DNA of 64,000 nucleotides from Martelella alba (GCF_006516955.1 NZ_VHLG01000003.1:62001-126000); one strand, 5' to 3'; shown: positions 1-10,422, numbered from the stretch's first letter. Program-made: numbers and translations. Notes: a model not told the origin generated them from the letters alone.

Positions 1-551
1 GGCACGACGCCGTTCAAAAGGATGGCGGAGCGTACCGAGGCGAGCGCATCGCCCGGCGAAACCAGAAGGGCTGGCGGTGGATCACGCCCCATGCGCTGCA
101 ACGCCGCCAGCACATCGGCCAGCACATCGCGCTCGGCGTTGAGCGACTGGTGAAGGGCGTCTTCCTTTGTCGTCAGGTCCGCTATCTTCTGCTCGCTGTC
201 GCCGATTTTTTCCTCAAGCGCGCGCCGCCGGGCGGCCGAATCCACCAGGGCCTGTTTCAGGCTGGCATTGTCACCAGCGAATTTGTCGATCTCGGCCTGT
301 AGCTGACTGATCCTGCCGGATGAAAGGGTGATGTTCTGCTGCAGCTTGTCAAGCTCGACCTGCTTTTCGTCGCGCTCGTCGGAGAGCTTGCTCACCAGCG
401 CCTCGGCATCGCTGGTTTCCGTTCCTGCCGCATCGTCCGCCATGGCCGGAAGCTGGGGCAGGAGTGGCAGGCAGAAAACGGACAGCAAGGCGAGCGAAAG
501 CAAGCGCTGCTGCGCTGCCCTGCCGATCCTGCCTGGCCATCTCATCTTCAT
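1..551 (-). CDS. EnvC-like murein hydrolase activator, N-terminal part (cut by window edge)
   Basis: The gene reads leftward off the window, so only about 183 N-terminal residues are present. They start with a basic region and a hydrophobic signal segment (LLSVFCLPLLPQLPAMADD, about residues 20-39). A long charged coiled coil follows (EKQVELDKLQQNI, then LEEKIGDSEQKIADL). This is the layout of EnvC/NlpD-type periplasmic activators of cell-wall amidases, whose LytM domain would lie beyond the edge. In related genomes such a gene commonly follows rlmH, as here. The start is the ATG at 551. The LytM domain cannot be seen, so the family call rests on the N-terminus and the context. Confidence 0.75.
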   Translation of the reverse strand, partial: MKMRWPGRIGRAAQQRLLSLALLSVFCLPLLPQLPAMADDAAGTETSDAEALVSKLSDERDEKQVELDKLQQNITLSSGRISQLQAEIDKFAGDNASLKQALVDSAARRRALEEKIGDSEQKIADLTTKEDALHQSLNAERDVLADVLAALQRMGRDPPPALLVSPGDALASVRSAILLNGVV

Positions 552-650
552 CGCCGCTCTTCTACCGATTTTCGGGTCGAGCTTTGACGGATAGCGGTTA
601 ATGAAGACTAAACCAAGCCATTCCTGCCTGCTCAACAATGTGTGAGAGTT

Positions 651-1133
651 TCAGGCGCGGTGATAGGGATGACCGGCCATGAGTGTTACAGAGCGGTAGA
701 GCTGTTCGGCCAGAAGGATGCGCACGATCTGGTGCGGCCAGGTCATGGCGCCGAAATTCACCGTCATACTGGCGCGTTCCCGCAGCGAAGGATCGAGACC
801 ATCGGCGCCGCCAATGGCGAAGATGACTTCGCGCTTGCCGGAATCGCGGATCTTCTCGATGGCTCCGGCAAAACTTTCACTGTCATGCGATTTACCATGT
901 TCATCCAGAAGGATCAGCACCGTGTCGGGTGCAAGGCTGCGCAGCAGAACATCCGCTTCTTCGCGCTTGCGCGTGTCGGCATTGCCGGCACGGCTCTCGC
1001 TCACTTCGTTGACGCGTGTAAACTCAATGCCGTGAGCGCGTCCCATCTTGGATAGCCGGTCGAGATAGCGTGCAACGAGCTCTTTTTCCGGGCCGGATTT
1101 CAGCCGCCCGACGGCGAATATACCGATCTGCAT
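651..1133 (-). CDS. rlmH: 23S rRNA (pseudouridine1915-N3)-methyltransferase RlmH
   Basis: A 160-residue SPOUT methyltransferase that N3-methylates pseudouridine 1915 in helix 69 of 23S rRNA using S-adenosylmethionine. The start at 1133 gives MQIGIFAVGRLKSGPEKEL, the normal RlmH N-terminus; the open frame continues upstream but without homology. The knot region (FAIGGADGLDPSLRERA) and the C-terminal LLAEQLYRSVTLMAGHPYHR, which carries the conserved His and Tyr, are intact. It lies 329 bases downstream of rsfS on the same strand, in the usual nadD-rsfS-rlmH order. Confidence 0.97.
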   Translation of the reverse strand: MQIGIFAVGRLKSGPEKELVARYLDRLSKMGRAHGIEFTRVNEVSESRAGNADTRKREEADVLLRSLAPDTVLILLDEHGKSHDSESFAGAIEKIRDSGKREVIFAIGGADGLDPSLRERASMTVNFGAMTWPHQIVRILLAEQLYRSVTLMAGHPYHRA

Positions 1134-1462
1134 AATGTTCAGTCTTTTCTGTTCCGGCTGCAATGCGACCCGACTGCGGGAGAAAACCGGTGTCGCCCGC
1201 TTCGTGCCGCGTCCTGCCCTTGCACAATCGCTCCGGCGAGAAAACGGTCTCGCGTTCCGCGCCGATGCGTCCCGGCAGGCTTTGGCCCATTCCGCTCTAG
1301 GCCGACAAAGAGGCTGATGCCCTACCGGCACACGCAAACCGTTGGACCGTCAAGCCAGACGGCCCCGATACATTGTTAACCTTGGCGCAAACAGCCTTCT
1401 CTGCCCGTCGCAAAACGATGCGATGCAGTTACATGCCCATCGTCGCGCCGGGCGCTGACGGC
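1134..1462. other. Intergenic region between rsfS and rlmH
   Basis: 329 bases with no convincing gene. Open frames here are short, arginine-rich by-products of GC-rich DNA or upstream extensions of rlmH. The gap is wide for this gene pair, so it may hold an rlmH promoter, but I cannot point to a clear -35/-10 pair or terminator hairpin. Confidence 0.5.
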
Positions 1463-1906
1463 CTAATGCAGTCTTCCTTCGCCCATTTCCGGTGCCGACC
1501 ACATCCGCTCGATATTGTAGAACTCGCGGACTTCGGGACGGAAGACGTGGACGATGATGTCACCGGTGTCGATCAGAACCCAATCACCGGCATCTGCGCC
1601 TTCGACGCGCGCCGGACCAAGACCGGCATCCTTGATGTCGCGGACCAGATGATCGCAGATCGCCACGACATGACGGTTCGAGCGGCCCGAAACCACGACC
1701 ATATGGTCGCCGAGCGCCGATTTGCCAGCAATGTCGATGGTGACAATATCTTCTGCTTTCGAATCCTCGAGGCTGTCGAGGACGACGGAGAGAGCCGCGT
1801 TGGCGGACTGTGTGCCGCTGTTGGCGCTCTTCGGACCGGCTTTGTCAGCCTTGTCCTTGGCGTGCAATGTTGTCAGGGGTCTTCCTTTCTTCAATGACCG
1901 GAACAA
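1463..1906 (-). CDS. rsfS: Ribosomal silencing factor RsfS
   Basis: 147 residues. RsfS (Iojap family) binds ribosomal protein L14 on the 50S subunit and blocks joining with 30S when nutrients are low. The core runs from about residue 40: LDSLEDSKAEDIVTIDIAGK, then DHMVVVSGRSNRHV and the end region VLIDTGDIIVHVFRPEVREF, typical of the family. The N-terminus is about 35 residues longer than the minimal family and poorly conserved, so translation may start downstream (a TTG lies at residue 11). It sits between the PP2C-like gene and rlmH on the same strand. Confidence 0.95.
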   Translation of the reverse strand: MFRSLKKGRPLTTLHAKDKADKAGPKSANSGTQSANAALSVVLDSLEDSKAEDIVTIDIAGKSALGDHMVVVSGRSNRHVVAICDHLVRDIKDAGLGPARVEGADAGDWVLIDTGDIIVHVFRPEVREFYNIERMWSAPEMGEGRLH

Positions 1907-2032
1907 GCACGAAACACGACTCGTGTGCCAGAGCGAGCCGTGAAGGTAGAATACCTGCCAAATGGCCTGTCTTGCAAGATGTGTGGCGCATTGTGCTGAT
2001 ATCTGCGTCGGCGCTATTTGGCTTTCACCTTG

Positions 2033-2896
2033 TTATTCAAGTGCAAATAATACCGCTGTGGCATCGTCGGAAACCTTGAAACGGGGGAATTTCTGCCCGT
2101 CCGGGTCGACCGTGCGCTCGATATCGCGCAACGCGTTGATGAGTGGCAACAGGCCGTGGGAGCGTGCGGCGGAGACAAGACTGCCGGGATCAAACAGATC
2201 ATAGGCATCGCAAAGTGCGGCAAAACCATCTGAGCAGACCAGTCCATAGGCGGGCAGGGCAATGGCGATCTCCGTGCTGACAATATGGTCGGCAGCATCC
2301 GGCACCAGGCCAAGGGTCCAGATTCGTCCACCTTCGGTATTGTGTTTTTCCCGGCCCGCTCTCAGGCTTGCAAGTGTTTCGGGATCACGGTTGAGCCTGC
2401 CGAGACCGGCCAACCCGCCGACGCGCTCGATATGGGCGGCGGCCGAGGCGGTTTCCCGTTCGCGATTGTCTTCAAGAGCGCTTGCCTGAAAGATGTTTTT
2501 ATTGGCATCAAGAAGAAACAGACGACAGTCGCCCAGCCCGTGAGTGACCAGCCGGTTGCCCTCGATCCTGAGCATCTGAAAGGCCGCTGCCGGCCAGCCA
2601 TGACGCGGTGCCGCTTCGCCCTCTGCTGCATGGCTGAACTGCTGTCCGGCCCGTTCATTCAGCGCCCGCACGGTATCGGTGAGCGCCATGCCGTCAGCCT
2701 TCTCGAAAAATTCCGTGGCCAGATGGGCAAGCCAGGCAGCGTCGCTGCCATGTCCCGCCATATATTGCCGGTCAGCAAGACCCGTTGCGCCATCGATAAC
2801 GAAGACGCTTTCTTCCGTCCAGCCGCAACTGTCATCATTGGTGCCGCCGGCTGTTCCAGGGTCAGTGATATGGTCGATAATCGTCAGGCGCGTCAT
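2033..2896 (-). CDS. PP2C-family protein phosphatase-like protein
   Basis: 287 residues resembling PPM/PP2C metal-dependent Ser/Thr phosphatases. Putative metal-binding acidic residues appear in NDDSCGW (about residue 20), VIDGATGL (about 33-40), GLGDCRLFLLD (about 120-130), LVCSDGFAALC and the C-terminal VSDDATAVLF. The start overlaps the end of nadD by four bases (ATGA), so the two are probably translationally coupled. The substrate cannot be read from the sequence. The gene is unusual between nadD and rsfS, where those two are normally neighbours. The family call is firm; the activity is inferred. Confidence 0.8.
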   Translation of the reverse strand: MTRLTIIDHITDPGTAGGTNDDSCGWTEESVFVIDGATGLADRQYMAGHGSDAAWLAHLATEFFEKADGMALTDTVRALNERAGQQFSHAAEGEAAPRHGWPAAAFQMLRIEGNRLVTHGLGDCRLFLLDANKNIFQASALEDNRERETASAAAHIERVGGLAGLGRLNRDPETLASLRAGREKHNTEGGRIWTLGLVPDAADHIVSTEIAIALPAYGLVCSDGFAALCDAYDLFDPGSLVSAARSHGLLPLINALRDIERTVDPDGQKFPRFKVSDDATAVLFALE

Positions 2897-3534
2897 TCGG
2901 TATCCCGGCGGTCGTCTGCGCGGTTCAGGCCGATGCGCAGAGCGGTTGAACTCAATGGCGATCGCGGGCCGTGGATGAAGGTCCAGGCTGGCGGCTGTCT
3001 GAGGTGGAGCGTGGCGGCATTGCGCTCATGCACGCGATAACGCGCGAAGGTGCGCGCTGTCTTTGATGACAGATGGGCCAGACTTGATCCGGGCCGGTCG
3101 ATGACGGCCATCGGCACCATCCGGGCAATCGCCTTCCATTGCTGCCAGCGATGAAAATCGGCCAGATTGTCGGCGCCCATGATCCAGATGAAGTGGACAC
3201 CGGGGTGGCGCGCCTTGATGATGCGGATGGTTTTGGCGGTGTAGCTGGTCGCAAGTCCCTTCTCCAGCGCCGTCACCTTGATGTGCGGATCGCGCGCAAG
3301 GCGGCGGCTCTCGCCAAGGCGTTCAGCAAGGGGCGCACTGCCCGTCTTCAAGGGGTTGCCGGGGGTGACCATCCACCAGAGCTGGTCGAGGCCAAGGCGC
3401 TGGATGGCAAGCTTTGCCACCAGCAGATGCCCCTCATGCGGCGGGTTGAACGAACCGCCGAAAAGCCCGATCACCATGCCCCGTTCGCAATGGGGCATGG
3501 TCAGATAACGGCGCTCGATCGTCGTTTCGCCCAC
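2893..3534 (-). CDS. nadD: Nicotinate-nucleotide adenylyltransferase NadD
   Basis: 213 residues. It transfers AMP from ATP to nicotinate mononucleotide to give deamido-NAD, the penultimate step of NAD synthesis. The nucleotidyltransferase signature GLFGGSFNPPHEGH lies at about residues 23-36, followed by WWMVTPGNPLK, WIMGADNLADFHRW and, near the end, SSTALR in place of the usual ISSTxIR. The first about 19 residues (MGETTIERRYLTMPHCERG) are not conserved, so an internal ATG could be used. It lies directly downstream of proA with three bases between. Confidence 0.95.
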   Translation of the reverse strand: MGETTIERRYLTMPHCERGMVIGLFGGSFNPPHEGHLLVAKLAIQRLGLDQLWWMVTPGNPLKTGSAPLAERLGESRRLARDPHIKVTALEKGLATSYTAKTIRIIKARHPGVHFIWIMGADNLADFHRWQQWKAIARMVPMAVIDRPGSSLAHLSSKTARTFARYRVHERNAATLHLRQPPAWTFIHGPRSPLSSTALRIGLNRADDRRDTE

Positions 3535-3537
3535 GCC

Positions 3538-4821
3538 TTACGCCCTTGTCTGGCCAGTGCCGTGAACGCGATATTTGAACGAGGTCAGCTGTTCCACACC
3601 GACCGGGCCGCGCGCATGCATCTTGCCGGTTGCGATGCCGATCTCCGCTCCCATGCCGAACTCGCCGCCATCGGCAAATTGCGTCGAGGCGTTGTGCAGC
3701 AGGATGGCGCTGTCGATTTCGTTGAAGAAACGGGCAACGACAGCGGGATCTTCGGCGATCACGGCCTCGGTGTGATGCGAGGAATAATGTTCGATATGGT
3801 CGATGGCGCCGGAAATGCCGTCGACCAGCTTCACCGAGATGATGGCATCGAGATATTCGGTGTACCAGTCATCCTCGGTGGCTTCGGGCCGGCCGGGCAG
3901 GCTGCTCGAAAGCGTAGGGTCGACACGGACCTCGCAGCCGGCCTTTTCCAGCGCTTCCACCAGCGGCAGCAAAAGACGCTCGGCGCCGGCGCGGTCAACC
4001 AGCAGCGTTTCGGCTGCACCGCAAATGCCGGTGCGGCGCATCTTGGCGTTGACGACAATCTTTTCCGCCATGGCGAGATCAGCGGACTTGTCGACATAGA
4101 CATGGCAGAGCCCTTCCAGATGGGCAAAGACCGGTACGCGTGCCTCGCGCTGAACACGGCCGACAAGGCTCTTGCCGCCACGCGGCACAATCACGTCAAT
4201 GGCGCCATCAAGACCGGCGAGCATGGCGCCGACAGCGGCACGGTCGGTGGTCGGCACGATCTGGATTGCATCTTCCGGCAATCCAGCCTGACGCAGCCCC
4301 GCTTTCATTGCTTCATGAATGGCGCGGGCCGAGCGGGCCGAATCCGAACCGCCGCGCAGGATCACGGCATTACCGGCCTTCAGCGTCAGTGCACCGGCGT
4401 CGGCCGTCACATTGGGGCGGCTTTCATAAATCACGCCGATGACGCCAAGCGGCGTGCGAACGCGCTCGATCTTCAGGCCGTTGGGCCGGTCCCATGCGGC
4501 CATCAGGTCGCCGACCGGATCTTTCAGCGCCGCGACAGCACGCAAGCCTTCCGCCATGGCAGCAACGCGTTTCTCATCCAGTTGCAGCCGGTCCATGAAG
4601 GAGCCTGTCAGCCCGTTCTTGCGGCCATCGGCAACATCGTCTGCATTGGCTTTGAGAATATCGGCCATATGCGCCTCGATCTGGTCCGCCATGGCCAGAA
4701 GGGCGGCATTTTTCTGTTCCGTTGGCGCAATCGCAAGCGCATGGGATGCGGCCTTTGCCCGTCTGCCCATGTCGAGCATCAGGGTGCCTACGTCACTCAT
4801 CGTTGCGATATTCTCAAGCAT
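3538..4821 (-). CDS. proA: Glutamate-5-semialdehyde dehydrogenase ProA
   Basis: NADPH-dependent reduction of glutamate 5-phosphate to the semialdehyde, second step of proline synthesis. From the chosen ATG at 4821 the protein has 427 residues, the family length; a shine-Dalgarno-like AAGGATGG lies just upstream. Upstream ATGs at 4830 and 4851 would add only non-conserved residues. The catalytic cysteine lies in [15 protein letters not shown], and the C-terminal [20 protein letters not shown] matches ProA closely. The start overlaps the last codons of proB, indicating coupling. Confidence 0.96.
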   Translation of the reverse strand: MLENIATMSDVGTLMLDMGRRAKAASHALAIAPTEQKNAALLAMADQIEAHMADILKANADDVADGRKNGLTGSFMDRLQLDEKRVAAMAEGLRAVAALKDPVGDLMAAWDRPNGLKIERVRTPLGVIGVIYESRPNVTADAGALTLKAGNAVILRGGSDSARSARAIHEAMKAGLRQAGLPEDAIQIVPTTDRAAVGAMLAGLDGAIDVIVPRGGKSLVGRVQREARVPVFAHLEGLCHVYVDKSADLAMAEKIVVNAKMRRTGICGAAETLLVDRAGAERLLLPLVEALEKAGCEVRVDPTLSSSLPGRPEATEDDWYTEYLDAIISVKLVDGISGAIDHIEHYSSHHTEAVIAEDPAVVARFFNEIDSAILLHNASTQFADGGEFGMGAEIGIATGKMHARGPVGVEQLTSFKYRVHGTGQTRA

Positions 4822-5977
4822 GGGTTCCATCCTTGTTGCCTGCCATTTCATGCAGGGTCATGACCAGATCGTCGCGGTGTACCATCGCCGCCCGTGCTGG
4901 ATAGCCCAAAATGGCCTCGATGCCACCCGTTTTCTGCCCGGCAATCAATCTGGCCTCGTCGCTGTCATAGCCGGACAGGCCTCGGGCGATCTCGCCGCCG
5001 AAGCGGTTGACGATGGCAACGGTGTCGCCGCGGGAGAAATGCCCGTCAACGGCGCTGACGCCTGCCGGCAGCAGCGAATTGCCGCGCTTCAGCGCCGCAA
5101 CCGCGCCATCATCGATATGGATCGTCCCGGCAGGCAGAAGCTGACCGGCAATCCAGGTCTTGCGGGCATTGACCGGGCTATGCGAGGCATGAAACATCGA
5201 ATGGCGCGCGCCGTCTTCGACTGACCTTAGCGGATGATCGATCTTGCCGGAAGCGATGATCATGGCGCAGCCGGCCGTGGTGGCGATCTTGCCCGCCTCG
5301 ATCTTGGTATGCATGCCGCCGCGCGAAAGCTCAGAGGCCGCACCACCGGCCATCGCCTCGATCTCGGGGGTGATGACGGGAATTTCCGCCAGGAATTTCG
5401 CGCTCGGGTCCAGATGCGGCGGCGCTGAATAAAGCCCGTCAATATCTGAGAGCAGGATCAGCAGATCGGCGCCGATCATGGTGGCGACGCGGGCGGCCAG
5501 CCGGTCATTGTCGCCATAACGGATTTCCGACGTGGCGATCGTGTCGTTTTCATTGACGATCGGTACCGCGCCGGCCTTCAGAAGCTGGCGGATCGTCGCG
5601 CGGGCATTGAGATATTGCCGGCGTTCCTCTGTGTTCTGCAGCGTCAGCAGGATCTGTCCGGCGAGAATATCATGCGCCTTCAGGGCTTCCGTCCATGCAC
5701 CGGCAAGGCCGATCTGGCCGACAGCCGCCGCCGCCTGGGCTTCTTCCAGTTTCAGGGCGCCCGGATGGGTGTGCAGCACGGTGCGACCGAGGGCGACAGC
5801 GCCGGAGGAAACCACCAGCACCTCTACGCCCTTTTCCTTCAGCACGGCGATGTCATCGCAAAGCCGTCTCAACCAGTCGCGCTTCAACCCGTTTCCACGC
5901 TCGACCAGAAGGGCCGAGCCAATCTTGATGACGATCCGGTGATAATGGGCGAGCGCCCGTTTTGCCCCGTGGGTCAT
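4814..5977 (-). CDS. proB: Glutamate 5-kinase ProB
   Basis: 387 residues. It phosphorylates glutamate to glutamyl 5-phosphate, the first and feedback-controlled step of proline synthesis. An amino-acid-kinase domain covers about residues 8-260 ([65 protein letters not shown]). A C-terminal PUA domain follows (residues about 280-370, with [10 protein letters not shown] and [10 protein letters not shown]). The ATG at 5977 lies one base after the obgE stop and matches the family start; the longer open frame is only overlap with obgE. Confidence 0.97.
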   Translation of the reverse strand: MTHGAKRALAHYHRIVIKIGSALLVERGNGLKRDWLRRLCDDIAVLKEKGVEVLVVSSGAVALGRTVLHTHPGALKLEEAQAAAAVGQIGLAGAWTEALKAHDILAGQILLTLQNTEERRQYLNARATIRQLLKAGAVPIVNENDTIATSEIRYGDNDRLAARVATMIGADLLILLSDIDGLYSAPPHLDPSAKFLAEIPVITPEIEAMAGGAASELSRGGMHTKIEAGKIATTAGCAMIIASGKIDHPLRSVEDGARHSMFHASHSPVNARKTWIAGQLLPAGTIHIDDGAVAALKRGNSLLPAGVSAVDGHFSRGDTVAIVNRFGGEIARGLSGYDSDEARLIAGQKTGGIEAILGYPARAAMVHRDDLVMTLHEMAGNKDGTHA

Positions 5978-5978
5978 T

Positions 5979-7088
<1,110 letters not shown>

Positions 7089-7122
7089 TTATCGTTCAGT
7101 CGGGCGGAGGTCAAAGGGTATC

Positions 7123-7989
7123 ATGCGTATCGCGAGCTATAATATCCAGTTTGGGACCGGTTTGGACCTCAAATATGATCTTGCGCGCATTGCCGCAAGT
7201 CTTGAAGGCGCGGATCTGATCGCGCTGCAGGAGGTGACCCGCGGTTTCCCGAAGAATGGCGAGCGCGATATGGTTGAAGAAATCGCAGCGCTTTTCCCGG
7301 ATTTCTTCCTGGCTTATGGTCCGGGCTGCGATATCCATCTTGATCATTCCCGTCAAGATGGGCGCATTGTCGAGCGGCGGCTGCAATTTGGCAATATGAT
7401 CCTGTCGCGCTTTCCGCTGCTTGCAACCCGCCATCTGCTTTTGCCGCGCAGCCGCACCTATGAGCGGATCAATTATCAGCGTTCAGCGCTTGAGGCCGTC
7501 ATCGACACGCCGGTGGGGCCGTTGCGCTTTTATTCCGTTCATCTCGACCATGTCTCGCCGCGTGAGCGGATTTCCCAACTGCGTTTCCTGAAAGATCGCC
7601 TGTTCGGCTTTGTCCATGAGGGCGGTGCGGTGACGGGGTCGATGGAATTCGGCCTTGCCGATCCGCCCATGCCGGAAAATTTCCTGATCATGGGCGACTT
7701 CAACATGGAGCCGGAAACGCCTGAATATCTGGAGATGGTGGGCGAAAGGGACACGGGCGGCTGGCGGAGCTTGCGCGATGGCGTCGCCGTCGATCTGCTC
7801 GACCGGCTGAAGACACGGGATGAGAAAAGCATCACCTGGACGCATCAAAGCCTGGCGGAAGGCGAGGGCATGTATCTCGATTACGCCTTTGCCCATCCCG
7901 GCCTCGTGCCGCTGGTGAAATCCGGCCATGTCGATCTCGCCGCCAAAGGCTCCGATCACTTCCCCGTATGGGTGGAGCTGCAAATTTAG
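7123..7989 (+). CDS. Endonuclease/exonuclease/phosphatase (EEP) family hydrolase
   Basis: 288 residues with the EEP fold shared by exonuclease III, DNase I and inositol phosphatases. Visible motifs are RIASYNIQFG at the N-terminus, LIALQEV (metal-binding Glu), YSVHLDHVS, MGDFNMEPETPEY and the C-terminal AKGSDHFPVWVEL with the catalytic Asp-His. The start at 7123 gives the conserved MRIASYN; the preceding 29 codons of open frame are not conserved. No signal peptide or membrane segment is visible, so it is probably cytoplasmic. It is divergent from obgE. The substrate is unknown. Confidence 0.85.
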   Translation: MRIASYNIQFGTGLDLKYDLARIAASLEGADLIALQEVTRGFPKNGERDMVEEIAALFPDFFLAYGPGCDIHLDHSRQDGRIVERRLQFGNMILSRFPLLATRHLLLPRSRTYERINYQRSALEAVIDTPVGPLRFYSVHLDHVSPRERISQLRFLKDRLFGFVHEGGAVTGSMEFGLADPPMPENFLIMGDFNMEPETPEYLEMVGERDTGGWRSLRDGVAVDLLDRLKTRDEKSITWTHQSLAEGEGMYLDYAFAHPGLVPLVKSGHVDLAAKGSDHFPVWVELQI

Positions 7990-8017
7990 TGGTTGAGCGC
8001 CGCGCCTGCCATCAGCA

Positions 8018-8093
8018 TAGGGCTTCAAAGGCCTGCCTTTAGGCGCGTAAGCCCCGGTTCGTTTGCGCTTTTTGACTGCAAAATTCACGTAAT
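8018..8093 (-). pseudogene. Stub of the 5' end of a MuF-like gene
   Basis: Reading leftward, this matches the first about 25 codons of the intact MuF-like gene at 11084-12097 (FCSQKAQ-NRG, then the QAFEA region). The start codon is lost (ATT replaces ATG) and the frame is broken. Similarity continues upstream to about 8207 and matches about 12018-12225, so this is a real duplicated segment and not a chance ORF. The rest of the gene is absent: the sequence passes into the 3' flank of the EEP gene. It is the last and most degraded member of the array. Confidence 0.75.
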
Positions 8094-8193
8094 CGCTCCG
8101 GCTCCCTGCCCGTGTTGTCACTGGCAACAAGGATAAGCCTCACGTTGCGGGTGGGGATAAAGGGGGATGAAAAAGGCCGGATATGGGGGCGTT

Positions 8194-8727
8194 TCAGTCC
8201 GGTTTGTGGAAGGCAAGTAATTTTGTGCCGCAATACCGGGTTTCCCCCCAGTGGCCCTCCTGAAGCCAATAATAGATGCCATAGAGATTAGTCATGAACA
8301 GGCTTTCCCCCAATGGGTGACTCGGACTGTTCCACCCTTCGTTGGAAATGATCGGCATGATCTTTCGTCCGTCCATGGACATTTCGCCACCATAATAGCG
8401 CATGACGATCTGGCCCGGGTCGGTGGGGTGCCGGTATATCTCGATGCCGGGGGTGCCTGTCAGAACCAGTTGTCCGTCCGGCGCTAGCCGCCGCATCTCG
8501 GTTTCATGGCCGTCATAGAACTGGAACATCGCGACCCGTCCCAACAGATAGCCATTGGGGAGGACAATGCAGGAGGCGCGCTGATTGAGGATCGTCAATG
8601 CGAGGATGACGACATAGACGACGATTGCGGAAAACAGCATTTTGAGGGCGATGACCACCATACGCATCAGCAGGCGGAGCGTTGCCCTAAGGCTTCTTAT
8701 AAAAAAAGCGGCTGTTGCTGCGATCAA
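8194..8727 (-). CDS. Small membrane-anchored protein, array copy 2 (putative immunity partner)
   Basis: 177 residues. A basic N-terminus is followed by one strong membrane segment (MLFSAIVVYVVILALTIL, about residues 29-46), then a soluble part beginning RASCIVLPNGYLLGRVAMF. It is closely similar end to end to the protein at 10579-11124 and shares the INPDG/LPDG pattern and the C-terminal LLAFHKPD-type ending with 8871-9350. It overlaps the last codons of a lost MuF-like gene just as the intact pair does. I know no named family for it. Location in the inner membrane with the C-terminal part outside is inferred. Confidence 0.75.
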   Translation of the reverse strand: MIAATAAFFIRSLRATLRLLMRMVVIALKMLFSAIVVYVVILALTILNQRASCIVLPNGYLLGRVAMFQFYDGHETEMRRLAPDGQLVLTGTPGIEIYRHPTDPGQIVMRYYGGEMSMDGRKIMPIISNEGWNSPSHPLGESLFMTNLYGIYYWLQEGHWGETRYCGTKLLAFHKPD

Positions 8728-8746
8728 TCAGGATCCTCCCGCTATG
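8687..8746 (-). pseudogene. Last codons of a lost MuF-like gene
   Basis: Reading leftward in the frame that overlaps the start of the 8194-8727 gene, the sequence gives HSGRILIDRSNSRFFYKKP and a stop. This matches the C-terminus of the intact MuF-like protein (SGRILIDRRDSRFFSTTP) and keeps the same overlap with the membrane-protein gene. Upstream of about 8750 the similarity ends and non-matching DNA follows. The stub shows that the membrane gene once had a full effector gene in front of it. Confidence 0.75.
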
Positions 8747-8870
8747 CCGTTTCGAAGATGCGATAGTAGCGTTTGTGACTGGGATATGCAGTTTATGCGC
8801 GCTTTCGGTCGCGCCTTTCTGAAGGCCTGACAGGCTTGCATGTCCCATATTGACGCCTGAAGACTTGGCA

Positions 8871-9350
8871 TCAATCCGGCTTGTGTAAGGCGAAAAGCGG
8901 GGTAGGGCAGCTTCCTGCCGGGTATTTTCCACTGTTCAGCAGCCGGTCATGAATGAGGTTGGTGCCGACAAGCCCGTAGTCAGTTCGGTCTGGATCGCCG
9001 CGCTGCTGCCAGGCTTTCGTGACGAAGCCAAGCGCGAGTGCGTCGACGAAATCCGCACCTGGAATGGAGACTATATTTACGAGCAGGATGTTGTCCGGCT
9101 GTTTCGGGTCTTTCATGAGCCGTTGAAGGCCGCTTGAATCTGCAATCAGCGTACTGCCAGGGCGCTTCAGGACAATATTCAACCCATCATCGCGGTGAGT
9201 GAGAAGGATGGCTCTGTAGCCAATCATGCTGCCGTCAGGCAGAATAATGCAGCGTTCCCGCGTCAGATAGGTTCCGAGTGCGAGGAAGGCGGTGGCAAAA
9301 ACGACGATTGGTGCTGAAACCTTGAAAATCGCAATCGCAGTGGGTTTCAT
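8871..9350 (-). CDS. Small membrane-anchored protein, divergent array member
   Basis: 159 residues with one N-terminal membrane segment (APIVVFATAFLALGTYL, about residues 13-29), then RERCIILPDGSMIGYRAILL, which parallels RASCIVLPNGYLLGRVAMF in the two larger partners. The C-terminus (CPTPLFALHKPD) parallels LLAFHKPD of the 8194-8727 protein. It starts within the stop of the frameshifted MuF-like gene (ATGA overlap at 9347-9350), so it was translated directly after it. It probably belongs to the same family as the other two but has diverged. Function unknown; an immunity role is inference. Confidence 0.7.
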   Translation of the reverse strand: MKPTAIAIFKVSAPIVVFATAFLALGTYLTRERCIILPDGSMIGYRAILLTHRDDGLNIVLKRPGSTLIADSSGLQRLMKDPKQPDNILLVNIVSIPGADFVDALALGFVTKAWQQRGDPDRTDYGLVGTNLIHDRLLNSGKYPAGSCPTPLFALHKPD

Positions 9351-10422
9351 TGCCGGTCCTTGGCTTCAGCATAACGGCTCGTGCTCGCGTCGGCCAGTAT
9401 ACGCGCTGAAAAGGTTGCTTCCCATATTTCAGTTATACCATAGGGTGAGCTGAAGGGAACCTCGACCGGTATATACGAGAGCAGCGCCCGAGACCTGTTC
9501 CGGCTGTCGTTCAAAGCGCTTACGGCCATCGCGAATACATAATTGTAGAGAGACGGACCGGGATTGCCTAATGTCTGCGAAATTTCAGCTGCGATTTCTG
9601 ATGCGTCTTCCAGGCCGCTGGCGATCAATTTTACGATACGGTCGCCAATCATATTGTCGTAGGTCAAAATTCGATCTTCGAGTTCAAAAGGGTCACGGAA
9701 CATGTCTTCGAACGTGAAATCTATGCTTCCGCTGAGGTCTATCATTGGGCCTTTCTGTCGACGTGTCCCGTGAATTTCTCCGCGGATTGATGAGTTGCCG
9801 AGGCTGTAGGAAACATTTTTCATCGGATAGTAATTGTCAAAACCGTCACCAAAGGATCCATCTTTTGTCGTCCGCGCTTTGGTTGCAATCTGGCCCGGAA
9901 GTCGGTGGGGATTATCGATTGCAATAGCTCTGAATTGATTGGCCACCGCCTGTAGAAGGCCTGCTTTCTCAAGGGAAACTGTTTCGTCATTGCCGAAAAG
10001 ATAATGGCCTACGAAATTCCACCAAGGCCATTTTGAGGTGGTTTGCGGAATGTTCTCGAAGCGGATATCGAAATACTCCTCCGTTGAGGCGTCATAGGGC
10101 TCGGCGATGCAGCGGCAGCCATAGGCATCGCCGGGATTGCCGGTCGCAGGCGGGTTGTCAAAGGCGTAGATATTGCCCTCATTGGCGGCATGGGACGGGC
10201 GGACCTTCGCATCGCGGCGGGTGCGCCAGATGCCAAGCGTTTCCAGGAAAAGTGGCCGCCGGTTTTCCGTCCGGAAACGCTTAAGAAGACAATGTGGGAC
10301 GCCGGGCTTGGCCCGTCCTTGGTTTCAAGCCTGATCGGCGTGCCATAGCGCAGATAGGCCTCGAAGGCCCTGCGATAGGCTTTTGTCGACCGGTCGGTGG
10401 TTTTTCCGCAGAACCCGCACAT
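9347..10422 (-). pseudogene. MuF-like effector gene, copy 2, frameshifted
   Basis: Reading leftward from the ATG at 10422 (MCGFCGKTTDRSTKAYRR), the frame matches the intact copy to about residue 46. It then needs a shift of one base near 10260-10300 to continue as LETLGIWRTRRDAKVRPSH, GNPGDAYGCRCIAEPYD, WPWWNFVGHYLFG, IDNPHRLPGQIA, FEDMFRDPF, and so on to the stop at 9347. Both halves align with the intact copy over the full length, so this is one gene broken by a small indel, or a sequencing error. The last bases overlap the next membrane-protein gene. Confidence 0.75.

Noticed and set aside
3139-4863. 574-codon plus-strand open frame opposite nadD and proA
   Set aside because: It is the antisense shadow of two clear genes; its translation is Gly/His/Arg-rich without any domain, as expected from GC-rich codon structure.
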